DNA of 64,000 nt, from the NCBI GenBank assembly GCA_964627305.1, contig CAZVHP010000009.1:50762-114761 (forward strand). Direction: 5' to 3'. Shown here piece after piece: positions 1-7,851 of this stretch. The DNA comes from WJKG01 sp964627305. Lineage in GTDB: Bacteria > Zixibacteria > MSB-5A5 > GN15 > FEB-12. Both the position numbers and the translations under genes were made by a program. Below the pieces are notes generated by a model. The model had not been told where the DNA came from. It saw only the letters and a list, made by a program, of their open reading frames with translations, and did no database searches. How positions within the stretch are numbered: position 1 is the first letter of the stretch; every line of letters starts with the position of its first letter.

Positions 1-324
1 ATTCAGGAGCTGGAGACGGCGGTGCGTCTGGGGACGCCCACCGTGAATATGGTCTGGTCTGATGGTACGTTCGGTTTGATAGAATGGCATCAGGAAAAGA
101 AGTTCGGCACAGCGTTCGGCACCAGGTTCGGTAACCCGGACTGGGTTCAGCTGGCGCGTTCTTTTGGTGCGAACGGTATCAGGGTGAAGGAGGGAGACGA
201 TCTGCAGAAGGTGCTTTCGCGGGCCTTCAAGTCTGACAAGCCGGTTGTGATAGATGTACCGGTGGACTACAGCGAGAACATCCGACTGACCAAACGGCTG
301 GGCCAGCTGGTCTGTCCGGTGTAG
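1..324 (+). CDS. Acetolactate synthase large subunit, catabolic AlsS-like (3' fragment)
   Basis: The frame is open from base 1, so the gene starts outside the window; about 107 C-terminal residues remain. They match the end of the thiamine-diphosphate binding domain of acetolactate synthases: the stretch NMVWSDGTFGLIEWHQ followed by FGTRFGNPDWVQLARSFGA and VVIDVPVDYSENI. The VPVDYS(E/D)N ending resembles AlsS-type catabolic enzymes, which condense two pyruvates to acetolactate without FAD control, more than biosynthetic IlvB. The protein ends a few residues later. An aldehyde dehydrogenase follows 60 bp downstream on the same strand, suggesting one transcript. With only the C-terminus visible, another ThDP enzyme (for example a glyoxylate carboligase-like protein) cannot be ruled out. 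Confidence 0.8.
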   Translation: MQELETAVRLGTPTVNMVWSDGTFGLIEWHQEKKFGTAFGTRFGNPDWVQLARSFGANGIRVKEGDDLQKVLSRAFKSDKPVVIDVPVDYSENIRLTKRLGQLVCPV

Positions 325-384
325 GCACGCGGGTGCTGTGCGAACGAATGTGAGAGGCAACTGAAACAGCGGGAGCAAGTGAAC

Positions 385-1827
385 ATGGCCAGGAAACAGA
401 AGACGAATACGACGCACAAGATGTATCTGGGGGGCAGCTGGGAGAATTCCGACCAGAGCATCGAGGTCGTGAATCCGTACGACAACAAAGTAACTGCCAA
501 AGTGGCTGCGGCCTCGAAGGCGGATTACACGCGGGCAATTCAGATCGCCGACAAGACCTTTGCGCAAACGCGTGAATTGCCCAGCTACAAGCGGTCTGAA
601 ACGTGCCGGGCTGTAGCCGATTTGATCGAGAAGAACCTCGAGCGTTTCACGACCACCATGGTTCAGGAACTGGGCAAGTGCTACAAGGATGCCAAAGGGG
701 AGGTGCAGCGGGCTGTTGGTGTTTTCCGGGTTGCGGCGGAGGAGGCCAAGCGGATCGGTGGAGAGATTATCGACCTGGACTGGACACCGGGTGCCGAAGA
801 GCGGACCGGCCTGGTCAAGCGCTTTCCGATGGGGGTTGTGGCCGGTATCTCACCGTTCAATTTTCCGCTCAACCTTGTGGCGCACAAGGTGGCCCCCGCG
901 ATCGCCTCGGGCAACACGATTGTTCTCAAGCCGGCCAGTGCTACACCGCTTTCGGCACTGCTGCTTGCTGAGATGATCGACCAGACCGATCATCCCAAAG
1001 GGGCGGTGTCGGTTCTTCCCGGTTCATCCAAAGAGTCGTCGCCATTGTTGGAGGATGAGCGGGTCAAGCTGATCACGTTCACCGGTTCGTCGCAGGTGGG
1101 CTGGTGGATCAAGCAGAACGCGGGCAAGAAACATGTGGTGCTTGAACTTGGCGGCAATGCCGGTGTGGCTGTTGCCGACGATGCCGATCTTGACTGGGCC
1201 GCCACCCGACTGGTGTATGGGTCGTTTGCCTCGGCCGGCCAATCCTGCATTTCGGTTCAGCGCATTTACATTCATGAGAAGGTCTATAACCGTTTTCTGC
1301 GAATCTTCAAGCAGAAAGTCGCGAAAATCAAGACCGGCAATCCCATGAATCCGAAGGTCGATATGGGGGCCATGATCGACCGCGACGCCGTCCGGAATAC
1401 GCTGGAGATGATTGAGGAGGCCAGAAGCCAGGGGGCCAAGGTGCTGGCCGGTGGGAAGGCCCGCGGGGCAGTGCTCCAGCCGACCCTGCTGTCACAGGTG
1501 ACGCCCAATATGCGTGTCTGTTCAGAAGAGGCTTTCGCGCCTTTGGCGGTGCTCTTCAAGTATAAGAGCTTCAAATCGGTCGTTAGTCAGATCAACAGCT
1601 CCAATTACGGACTTCAGGCGGGCGTGTTTACCAACCGCCTGAAAGACATCTGGTATGCCTTCAAACATATTGAGGCCGGCGGCGTTGTCGTCAACGATGT
1701 GCCGACTTACCGTGCCGACCATCAGCCGTATGGCGGTGTCAAAGACTCCGGCATGGGGCGCGAGGGTGTTCGGTACTCGATTGAGGATATGACAGAACTG
1801 AAGATTCTCAGTATGAATCTGAAGTGA
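385..1827 (+). CDS. NAD(P)-dependent aldehyde dehydrogenase (ALDH superfamily)
   Basis: A 480-residue protein of normal ALDH length, cytosolic, oxidising an aldehyde to its acid. Visible motifs are the substrate/cofactor segment GISPFNFPLNLVAHK, FTGSSQVG (glycine-rich cofactor turn), the general base Glu254 in LELGGN and the catalytic nucleophile Cys288 in GQSCISVQR, followed by the EEAFAPLA region. The pattern is closest to lactaldehyde or non-phosphorylating glyceraldehyde-3-phosphate dehydrogenase-like ALDHs, but the substrate cannot be read from sequence. The ATG at 385 is preferred because GGGAG at 371-375 sits 9 nt before it; an in-frame GTG at 379 lies too close to that site. A clear terminator follows at 1856-1891. 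Co-transcription with the acetolactate synthase is likely from spacing. Confidence 0.88.
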   Translation: MARKQKTNTTHKMYLGGSWENSDQSIEVVNPYDNKVTAKVAAASKADYTRAIQIADKTFAQTRELPSYKRSETCRAVADLIEKNLERFTTTMVQELGKCYKDAKGEVQRAVGVFRVAAEEAKRIGGEIIDLDWTPGAEERTGLVKRFPMGVVAGISPFNFPLNLVAHKVAPAIASGNTIVLKPASATPLSALLLAEMIDQTDHPKGAVSVLPGSSKESSPLLEDERVKLITFTGSSQVGWWIKQNAGKKHVVLELGGNAGVAVADDADLDWAATRLVYGSFASAGQSCISVQRIYIHEKVYNRFLRIFKQKVAKIKTGNPMNPKVDMGAMIDRDAVRNTLEMIEEARSQGAKVLAGGKARGAVLQPTLLSQVTPNMRVCSEEAFAPLAVLFKYKSFKSVVSQINSSNYGLQAGVFTNRLKDIWYAFKHIEAGGVVVNDVPTYRADHQPYGGVKDSGMGREGVRYSIEDMTELKILSMNLK

Positions 1828-1855
1828 ACCTTGCAGGCGAATGGCAGGCGGCGTG

Positions 1856-1891
1856 CCGGCAGGACCGACAACTTGATCCTGCCGGTTTCTT
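1856..1891 (+). terminator. Rho-independent terminator after the aldehyde dehydrogenase
   Basis: A perfect 9-bp stem, CCGGCAGGA (1856-1864) with TCCTGCCGG (1877-1885), and a 12-nt loop, directly followed by TTTCTT on the plus strand. It separates the acetolactate synthase/ALDH unit from the unknown paralogue pair. Confidence 0.8.
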
Positions 1892-2030
1892 ATTGCGCAA
1901 CTGAGTACGGATCCCTTCAGACAGGACGGAACTCATCCGACAACTTGAGTAATGCCCCCTGTTGCTGGAGGATTAGTGAGGTCGCTGTGAGCAGCGCAAG
2001 CGGGGCCGGATGCTTTGACGGGGACACCAG

Positions 2031-3446
2031 ATGGACGATATCATGGCGTATCAGTCGACCGAGGCGAGCGACATCACCACTATCGACGGCAAGATTGCCT
2101 TCGTCAACTGGGCTGTGAGCTGGGGTGTGCAGGATGACCGCGCCATTCATTCGGACCTGATGGACGGGATCGACATATCGGGGTGCCGCCTGGTCTTTTT
2201 CGATCCGCTGCAATTCGCCATTGCACACGGCTTCTGGAGTAATCCGGCGAGTATCGCCGACGCTGCCTACACCTCGATGAGCGAGGCACAGTTCAAGGCG
2301 TATCTTCGGGCGGTCAAAAGAGCGCAGGGGCAGTGGCAGATGCTGCTGGAACGAGGCGGCACGCTGGTGATCCGAGCCAACGTCCCCAATTCCCACGTCA
2401 AACTCAGCCGCCAGAAGGGTAAAGGTACCGGCACCTATACCCGGGGCCTGGTGTCGACGTTCTTCTGGATGGAGGACCTTGTTGATGGTCTGTCATTCTC
2501 TTACTGCAACCATGATCACGTGAAGTTTCAGTCCCGCACCAATCCCATTCTTCGTTTCCTCGGGGAGTCTTCGGTGCGCGTGCATCAATGTCTGACAAGT
2601 GTCGGCAGGGGGAGTATCCAGACGGTAGCTTCCAGTGGCCCGGCCTTCTCGATGTCCGCTGTCAGCCGCGTCCATTTCGGTGAGGGCAGGGGGCAGGTGT
2701 TTTTCATTCCCGAGTTTCTTGTACCGCAGGAGCATATTCGCCTTGTGGAGGCCTTCAGGCTGATTTCCGGCAGCGGCTCTGGCAGTTTGATGCGACCCTC
2801 CTGGATCGATCCCTTTGACCGACAGGTGATCGACCACAGTCCCTTTCCGGGGCGACTCAAGACGCTGGATCGGCAACTGCGGGAACTGGAGCGGGAGCGT
2901 CAGGAGACAGCCCGGAGGCAGGAGGAGGTCCTGTTGTTGCCGGAGATGCTGTTCGAGACTGGGCGTTCGTTGTTTCAGGCCGTCCACAGCTCCTTTGAAC
3001 TGCTTGGTTTTCAGCCGTCGCAGATGTCGGTGGACCAGCAGAGCATTGCCTGGCAGACTGAGACCGACACCGGTGGGATAGTACGGACACTGGTCCGCAC
3101 GGCTGCCTCGGAGGAACAGGCTATTGGCGCCGATGAGGTCGGGGCGCTGCACAGCGCTGTCCAGCGTTGTTCGCTGAAGGTCAAGCCAAAAGGAATACTG
3201 GTGGGCAACGCCCGACGCAGCCTGCACCCGCGAAAGCGCGGTGAGTGGTTTGAATCGGCAGCGCTGGCGGCGGCCGAGCAGTATGAGATCTGCCTGCTGT
3301 CAACCTATGAGCTTTTTGACATCGTCTGCTATCTGCTCAGACAGCACAGCCGGCCGAAACAGGCCGAGGTTCTGGCCTCGCTCCGTAAGGACGTTCTGGA
3401 GTGCACAGGTGTCTTTGTTATGAACACCCGCAAGTACCTGGCGTGA
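2031..3446 (+). CDS. Uncharacterised protein A: Rossmann/GATase-like domain, coiled coil, degenerate endonuclease-like domain
   Basis: I do not recognise a named family. This 471-residue protein has a clear paralogue starting at 3607. Residues 20-245 look like an alpha/beta (class-I amidotransferase-like) domain: IAFVNW, then LVFFDPLQFA (54-63) and a hydrophobic strand GGTLVIRANVPNSH (109-122), then GTYTRGLVSTFFW. Residues 275-300 form a charged coiled coil. Residues 305-435 follow the layout of a restriction-endonuclease-like domain (ETGRSLFQAVHSSFELLGF, then KPKGILVGN at 385-393 and ICLLSTYELF at 420-429). At the place where an E-x-K would be expected it reads LVRTAAS (354-360), so the nuclease is probably dead. 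Start: ATG 2031 with GGGG a few bases upstream. The domain assignment is an inference from pattern, not a search. Confidence 0.7.
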   Translation: MDDIMAYQSTEASDITTIDGKIAFVNWAVSWGVQDDRAIHSDLMDGIDISGCRLVFFDPLQFAIAHGFWSNPASIADAAYTSMSEAQFKAYLRAVKRAQGQWQMLLERGGTLVIRANVPNSHVKLSRQKGKGTGTYTRGLVSTFFWMEDLVDGLSFSYCNHDHVKFQSRTNPILRFLGESSVRVHQCLTSVGRGSIQTVASSGPAFSMSAVSRVHFGEGRGQVFFIPEFLVPQEHIRLVEAFRLISGSGSGSLMRPSWIDPFDRQVIDHSPFPGRLKTLDRQLRELERERQETARRQEEVLLLPEMLFETGRSLFQAVHSSFELLGFQPSQMSVDQQSIAWQTETDTGGIVRTLVRTAASEEQAIGADEVGALHSAVQRCSLKVKPKGILVGNARRSLHPRKRGEWFESAALAAAEQYEICLLSTYELFDIVCYLLRQHSRPKQAEVLASLRKDVLECTGVFVMNTRKYLA

Positions 3447-3606
3447 CTGAGGGCGGTCGAGTTTCAAGACAAACAGAAGACCTGCCGATATCAGAAATAT
3501 CCGTCTGAATGGGGGAACACCGATCCGGACAGATCCGGGTCAACTGGTCGCCGGCGCTGCCATCGCGAATGACCGGAGCGACACAACGGAGGTTTGAGAA
3601 GCACGT

Positions 3607-5103
3607 ATGAATGAATCGATGCCCGATACACAAGCCAGTAGCGCCATGGGGGCTTCGGATACTGATACCGGGGCTGATGCTGTCGAAACCGGGCAGCGCG
3701 AAGATGCAGCATCGCCAGCGCCCGAGCGGGCCGACAAGCCGGTTGGAGATCCGTCTAAGGGCGAGTATGATGACAAGGTGACGTTTGTCAACTGGAATGC
3801 CGCCCGCGAGGACTACGATGTCTGCGATATCATGGACGGCAGTGACTTCTCCGACAGCAGCATCGTGTTTTTGGATCCGCTCCAGTTTGCCACCGATCAC
3901 GGTCTATGGAAAGGCGAGAAGAGCGTGTCCAAGATCGACTATATCACCCTCGAGGACGAGGAGGTCCCGCGCTACCTTGTTGGCCTGAAACTGGCGGCGG
4001 ATACCCTGCGCCGACTGCTGAACAACGGGGCCATTCTGGTAGTCCGGTCCAACCTGCCCAATAGTCACATCAAGGTGGCCAAGAAGAGCTCTGCCGGGCA
4101 GTCGACCTATACGCAGGGCCTGGTCTCCTCATTCTTCTGGCTTGAGGAGTTGGTGGGCGGCTTCTCTTTCAACTACTGCAATCACAAGCGTCTGAAGTTC
4201 CTGCATAAGGAGCACCCCCTTGCCCGTGAGTTCGAGGGTGTCGAGATCAGTTGTGTGCAGACTCTCAATTCAGTCGGACACGGCAAAATTGAGGTCATTG
4301 CATCCAGCGGAGCCAGCCCTGCCATCACCAAGATCAGTTTTGTGGATACGCCGGGGCGGGTGTATCTCATTCCCTATTTTCAACTGGAGAACGAGACGGA
4401 GCGCCTTGTGGATGCCTTTCGAAAGGTGCTGCATTCACCGGATTCAAGCACAGTCAAGCCGGACTGGGTCAATAATCAGAGTATTCGCCTGAGTCGAACG
4501 AATCCGTATCCCGCCTTGATCGAAAAGACCGAGAAAGAGATCGAACGACTTGAGGCTCTGCGCGATCAGTATGTCCGCGAACGGCGAGAGATACCGCGGC
4601 TGGTAGGGCTGCTGTACCAGAACTACTTCGAGATGCAGCCCGTGGTCCACATGACACTGGAGCGACTTGGTTTCAAGGTCGCCCCCGAGAGCATCAGTTG
4701 CACTGGGGAGACCTTCCGCATCCATCATAAGGACGACGCCAAGAAGTGCCAGGCTGTGGTTCGTCTGGCTGACTCCGACAAGACTCCTATCGGCAAGAAG
4801 GAGGTCGCCGAGCTGGTCGCCTCGCTGGACGCCGGCCATGAGCGCGTGCGTCCCAAGGGCATTCTGCTGGGCAACGGAGAACGGCTGCGTCCCGTAGAGG
4901 TGCGGGAAGTCTGGTTCGAGGACGAGGCGATTGACCTGGCGGCTCTCAACCAGATTGCGTTGGTACCCACTCCACGACTGTTTCAGACTGTGTGTTACGT
5001 GCTGGAGCACATGAACGACAAGGATATCGACGAGCAGCTTGAGGCGATCCGCGACGAAATCCTCAACACGGTCGGCATGTACTCCGCTGCCCGCTGCCGG
5101 TAG
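3607..5103 (+). CDS. Uncharacterised protein B, tandem paralogue of the protein at 2031-3446
   Basis: 498 residues. After an acidic, low-complexity N-terminal tail (1-55) it runs co-linear with the upstream protein: TFVNW, IVFLDPLQFA (86-95), GAILVVRSNLPNSH (141-154), STYTQGLVSSFFW (166-178), a coiled coil at about 302-330, LGFKVAP, RPKGILLGN (415-423) and PRLFQTVCYVL. The expected catalytic acid and E-x-K of an endonuclease-like fold are replaced (VVRLADS, 384-390), as in protein A. The genes are 160 bp apart on the same strand and probably arose by duplication; a heteromeric complex is plausible. No recognised enzyme, toxin or transporter lies alongside, only the convergent DUF433-HTH protein. 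ATG 3607 has GGAGG nine bases upstream. Function unknown. Confidence 0.72.
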   Translation: MNESMPDTQASSAMGASDTDTGADAVETGQREDAASPAPERADKPVGDPSKGEYDDKVTFVNWNAAREDYDVCDIMDGSDFSDSSIVFLDPLQFATDHGLWKGEKSVSKIDYITLEDEEVPRYLVGLKLAADTLRRLLNNGAILVVRSNLPNSHIKVAKKSSAGQSTYTQGLVSSFFWLEELVGGFSFNYCNHKRLKFLHKEHPLAREFEGVEISCVQTLNSVGHGKIEVIASSGASPAITKISFVDTPGRVYLIPYFQLENETERLVDAFRKVLHSPDSSTVKPDWVNNQSIRLSRTNPYPALIEKTEKEIERLEALRDQYVRERREIPRLVGLLYQNYFEMQPVVHMTLERLGFKVAPESISCTGETFRIHHKDDAKKCQAVVRLADSDKTPIGKKEVAELVASLDAGHERVRPKGILLGNGERLRPVEVREVWFEDEAIDLAALNQIALVPTPRLFQTVCYVLEHMNDKDIDEQLEAIRDEILNTVGMYSAARCR

Positions 5104-5126
5104 TCCCTGCGATACAGGCACCTGTC

Positions 5127-5594
5127 TCAGGGGTTCTTCTCTGTGTCGGCCTCACCGCCGATGGTGCGACTGGCACCGAGCAGGCCCAGTTTCTCCAGCC
5201 GTGAAACGATGGCCCCCCGCTGACGACCCAGTCGACTGGCGATCTCCTCGACATCCATGCGCGCCTGAAAGAACGATCGGAGTCTTTCTGTCTCCTCGCG
5301 CGTCCACGGTTCGTAGGCCCGTGGGTACTCCTTGCGCAATTGCCCCAGATTGATCCATTTGCCGCGTCGGACAGTCAGGTGGATTCTGCCGTCGATGTGG
5401 ATGATGGAGTCCGCAGTTACATGCTGGTCCAGTAGTTGCCGGGCAAGGTCAGCGGCCGCCATAATGTCTGTCATTTTCAGCCGCGGTTCGCGCCTGAGAA
5501 TCTGCTCATAGCTTAGTCCTTCGGCAATCATCCTTAGCACATCCGTGACAGCGATTCGAGTATCCCGCACAAACAAAGGTTGATCAAGAGACAT
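5127..5594 (-). CDS. DUF433 domain protein with C-terminal Myb/SANT-like HTH
   Basis: 155 residues. The N-terminal half is a DUF433 domain (PLFVRDTRIAVTDVLRMIAEG, YEQIL, MTDIMAAADLA), a small DNA-binding fold common in VapB-like antitoxins and transcription factors. The C-terminal half, from YEPWTREETERLRSFF through VEEIASRLGRQRGAIVSRLEKLGLL, is a helix-turn-helix of the kind that ends many helicases and small regulators. No PIN/VapC toxin gene is adjacent, so an antitoxin role is not supported; a stand-alone DNA-binding regulator fits better. AAGGAGGG lies 7 nt before the ATG. It converges on protein B with a 23-bp gap and is divergent from nfo. Confidence 0.75.
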   Translation of the reverse strand: MSLDQPLFVRDTRIAVTDVLRMIAEGLSYEQILRREPRLKMTDIMAAADLARQLLDQHVTADSIIHIDGRIHLTVRRGKWINLGQLRKEYPRAYEPWTREETERLRSFFQARMDVEEIASRLGRQRGAIVSRLEKLGLLGASRTIGGEADTEKNP

Positions 5595-5758
5595 ACAATA
5601 CCCTCCTTTGCAGGCAAGATCGCCCCGGCCGCTGACAAACGCTGTCAGAGATTCTCTGAGGTCGACAGGAAAGTCACGCGGGAACGTTCGGTTCTGAAGC
5701 TGGTTGAGTCAGGTATGATTTACTGCAGGCGTTTGTCGCAAAGGAGTTTACGGGTTTG

Positions 5759-6646
5759 ATGCCGGAACCGCTGTTCGGTGCGCACATGTCGATAGCCGGG
5801 GGAATGCACAAGGCGATTCTTCGGGGCCAGAAGGCGACCTGCGACACGATTCAGGTTTTTGACAAGTCCAACAACCAGTGGCGGGCGGCGCCATTGCGAC
5901 GTGACGATCTGGACAGGTATTTCGAGTTGATTGAGACCACCGGGATAACGGCAGCGACCGCGCACAGCAGCTACCTTATCAACATTGCCTCCCCCGATCC
6001 CGCGTTGTTCGAACGTTCGTTAGCCTCTCTGCTGGAAGAGATGAACCGTTGCCAGGTATTGCACATACCCAACCTGGTACTGCATCCGGGCAGTCACGTC
6101 GGCAGCGGCGAGATCACCGGTCTGCGCCGGGTCGCTGAGGCGATCAACACCATGTTCGATCGGTTGTCCCCCGCCAACCAGGTTACGCTGCTGCTTGAGA
6201 CGACATCGGGTCAGGGTACCAATCTCGGGTACCGGTTCGAGCATTTGGCAGAGATCATCGGTATGGTGGAGAATACCGAACGAATGGGCGTTTGCCTCGA
6301 CACCTGTCATGTCTTCTCGGCCGGATATGCCCTCGCGCCCCTCTCGGAGTACCGCAGTACGATTAGTCAGTTCGATGCCGTCATAGGTCTGGAGCGACTG
6401 CGAGTCATCCATGTCAATGACAGCAAGAAGCCGCTTGGCTCGCGGCGTGACCGCCATGAGCATATCGGCAAGGGGTATATTGGGCTGGAGGGATTTCGCC
6501 ATTTGGTCAACGACCCGACTCTGGCAGAGATTCCCAGGATTCTCGAGACACCGAAGGGACCAGAACTGCTTGAGGACATCGAGAACCTGGCAGTCCTCAG
6601 GAGTCTGGTGCGCAAGCCCCATCGACGGAAAAAGACCGGGCAGTGA
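5759..6646 (+). CDS. nfo: Deoxyribonuclease IV (endonuclease IV, AP endonuclease)
   Basis: About 295 residues, a normal Nfo length. A TIM-barrel, three-zinc AP endonuclease that cuts 5' to abasic sites in base excision repair. Motifs in order: FGAHMSIAGGM at the start, HSSYLINIAS, NLVLHPGSHVG, LLLETTSGQGTN, GVCLDTCHVFSAGY, HVNDSKKPLGSRRDRHEHIGKG, and ILETPK near the end; these carry the zinc-ligand His, Glu and Asp residues. ATG 5759 is chosen; AAGGAG at 5741-5746 is 12 nt upstream and a TTG at 5756 is a possible alternative. ychF follows after 37 bp in the same direction. Another base-excision enzyme, nth, lies elsewhere in this window. Confidence 0.95.
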   Translation: MPEPLFGAHMSIAGGMHKAILRGQKATCDTIQVFDKSNNQWRAAPLRRDDLDRYFELIETTGITAATAHSSYLINIASPDPALFERSLASLLEEMNRCQVLHIPNLVLHPGSHVGSGEITGLRRVAEAINTMFDRLSPANQVTLLLETTSGQGTNLGYRFEHLAEIIGMVENTERMGVCLDTCHVFSAGYALAPLSEYRSTISQFDAVIGLERLRVIHVNDSKKPLGSRRDRHEHIGKGYIGLEGFRHLVNDPTLAEIPRILETPKGPELLEDIENLAVLRSLVRKPHRRKKTGQ

Positions 6647-6683
6647 CTTGCCAAAGCTTCGCTGATCACTTAGCTTCCCCGCC

Positions 6684-7736
6684 ATGAAGTTAGGCATTAT
6701 AGGCACTCCTCAGAGTGGCAAGACTACGGTCTTCAATGCCGCCGCCGGTCAGACCGAGGCGGTGGGCGACTTTTCGCAGTCATCACACCGGGCCATAATC
6801 AAGGTGCCCGATGACCGCGTTGACAAGCTGGCCGAGATCTTTCAGCCGAAGAAGGTGACCTACGCCGAGATCGAGTTACTGGATGCTCCCGGGTTCAAGG
6901 GCAACGGTACGAAGGCGGCAGTGGCCGAAATCAACCCTGATCTGCGTTTGATGGACGCCCTGGTCCTGGTCATTGATGCCTTCAGCCCGGATGCTGATCC
7001 CGCGAGCGCCATTCGCAATCTCACCGACGAGATGCTGCTTGCTGATCAGGTGGTGGTTGAGAACAATCTGGAAAAGAAACAGCGCAAGGTGAAGCTCACC
7101 GGAGACAAGACCGAGGCAGCCGATATCGAATTGCTCAGGCGGTGTCTTAAGCATCTTGAGGCTGAACACCCTTTGATCGATATGGAACTAACACCCGAGG
7201 AGCGAAAGGCCATTCGCGGCTACGCCTTCTTCTCAATGAAACCGGCGCTGATGGTCCTTAATATCGGTGAGGCTGATTTGACTCGTGCTGATCATATTGC
7301 TCAGCAGTATTCCCAGTGGATCAGTCCGGGTAAGCGTGATGTCGCTGTTGTCTGCGGGGCCATCGAGATGGAGTTGGTGGAGCTGGAGGGAGAGGAGCGT
7401 GAGATGTTCATGAAGGAGCTTGGCATTTCCACTCCGGCGGTCGATAAAGTCATTCACAAGTGCTACGCCCTGCTGGGGCTGATATCCTTTCTGACGGCGG
7501 GTGACAAGGAAGTCCGGGCCTGGCCGATCAGGGCCGGCAGTACTGCGCAACAGGCTGCGGGAGCTGTCCATTCCGACATCGCCCGCGGGTTCATTCGGGC
7601 CGAGGTTACGCGCTGGGAGAATCATCTTACGTATCCGACACAGGCAGAGCTGCGTGCCGCCGGCAAGATCCGCATCGAGGGCAGAGACTACATTGTCCGG
7701 GATGGTGATGAGATCCTCTTTCGCTTCAATGTCTGA
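6684..7736 (+). CDS. ychF: YchF/OLA1-family P-loop NTPase
   Basis: 350 residues. An Obg-like translation-associated NTPase; family members prefer ATP because the G4 motif is changed. Seen here: P-loop GTPQSGKTT near the N-terminus, LLDAPGF as the G3 region, VLNIGEADL in place of the guanine-specifying NKxD, and a C-terminal TGS domain with AWPIRAGSTAQQAAG and the closing KIRIEGRDYIVRDGDEILFRFNV-type end. It lies between nfo and lon on the same strand with short gaps. ATG 6684 is the only sensible start, placed directly before the P-loop. The exact cellular role of the family is still debated. Confidence 0.93.
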   Translation: MKLGIIGTPQSGKTTVFNAAAGQTEAVGDFSQSSHRAIIKVPDDRVDKLAEIFQPKKVTYAEIELLDAPGFKGNGTKAAVAEINPDLRLMDALVLVIDAFSPDADPASAIRNLTDEMLLADQVVVENNLEKKQRKVKLTGDKTEAADIELLRRCLKHLEAEHPLIDMELTPEERKAIRGYAFFSMKPALMVLNIGEADLTRADHIAQQYSQWISPGKRDVAVVCGAIEMELVELEGEEREMFMKELGISTPAVDKVIHKCYALLGLISFLTAGDKEVRAWPIRAGSTAQQAAGAVHSDIARGFIRAEVTRWENHLTYPTQAELRAAGKIRIEGRDYIVRDGDEILFRFNV

Positions 7737-7851
7737 GGCCTCCCGTTTTTTTCTTGAAACATCAGCACTTAGCGTCTTTGTTTAGTACTATACCATGCTT
7801 TCTCGGGCACTGACTGCGTGCCCGTTGCAGTGCCAACACGCCATGAAAGGA

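Noticed and set aside
7754..7791. TTGAAA and TACTAT before lon as a promoter
   Set aside because: The two boxes are 26 nt apart, too far for sigma70, and no sigma32 -10 element is present.
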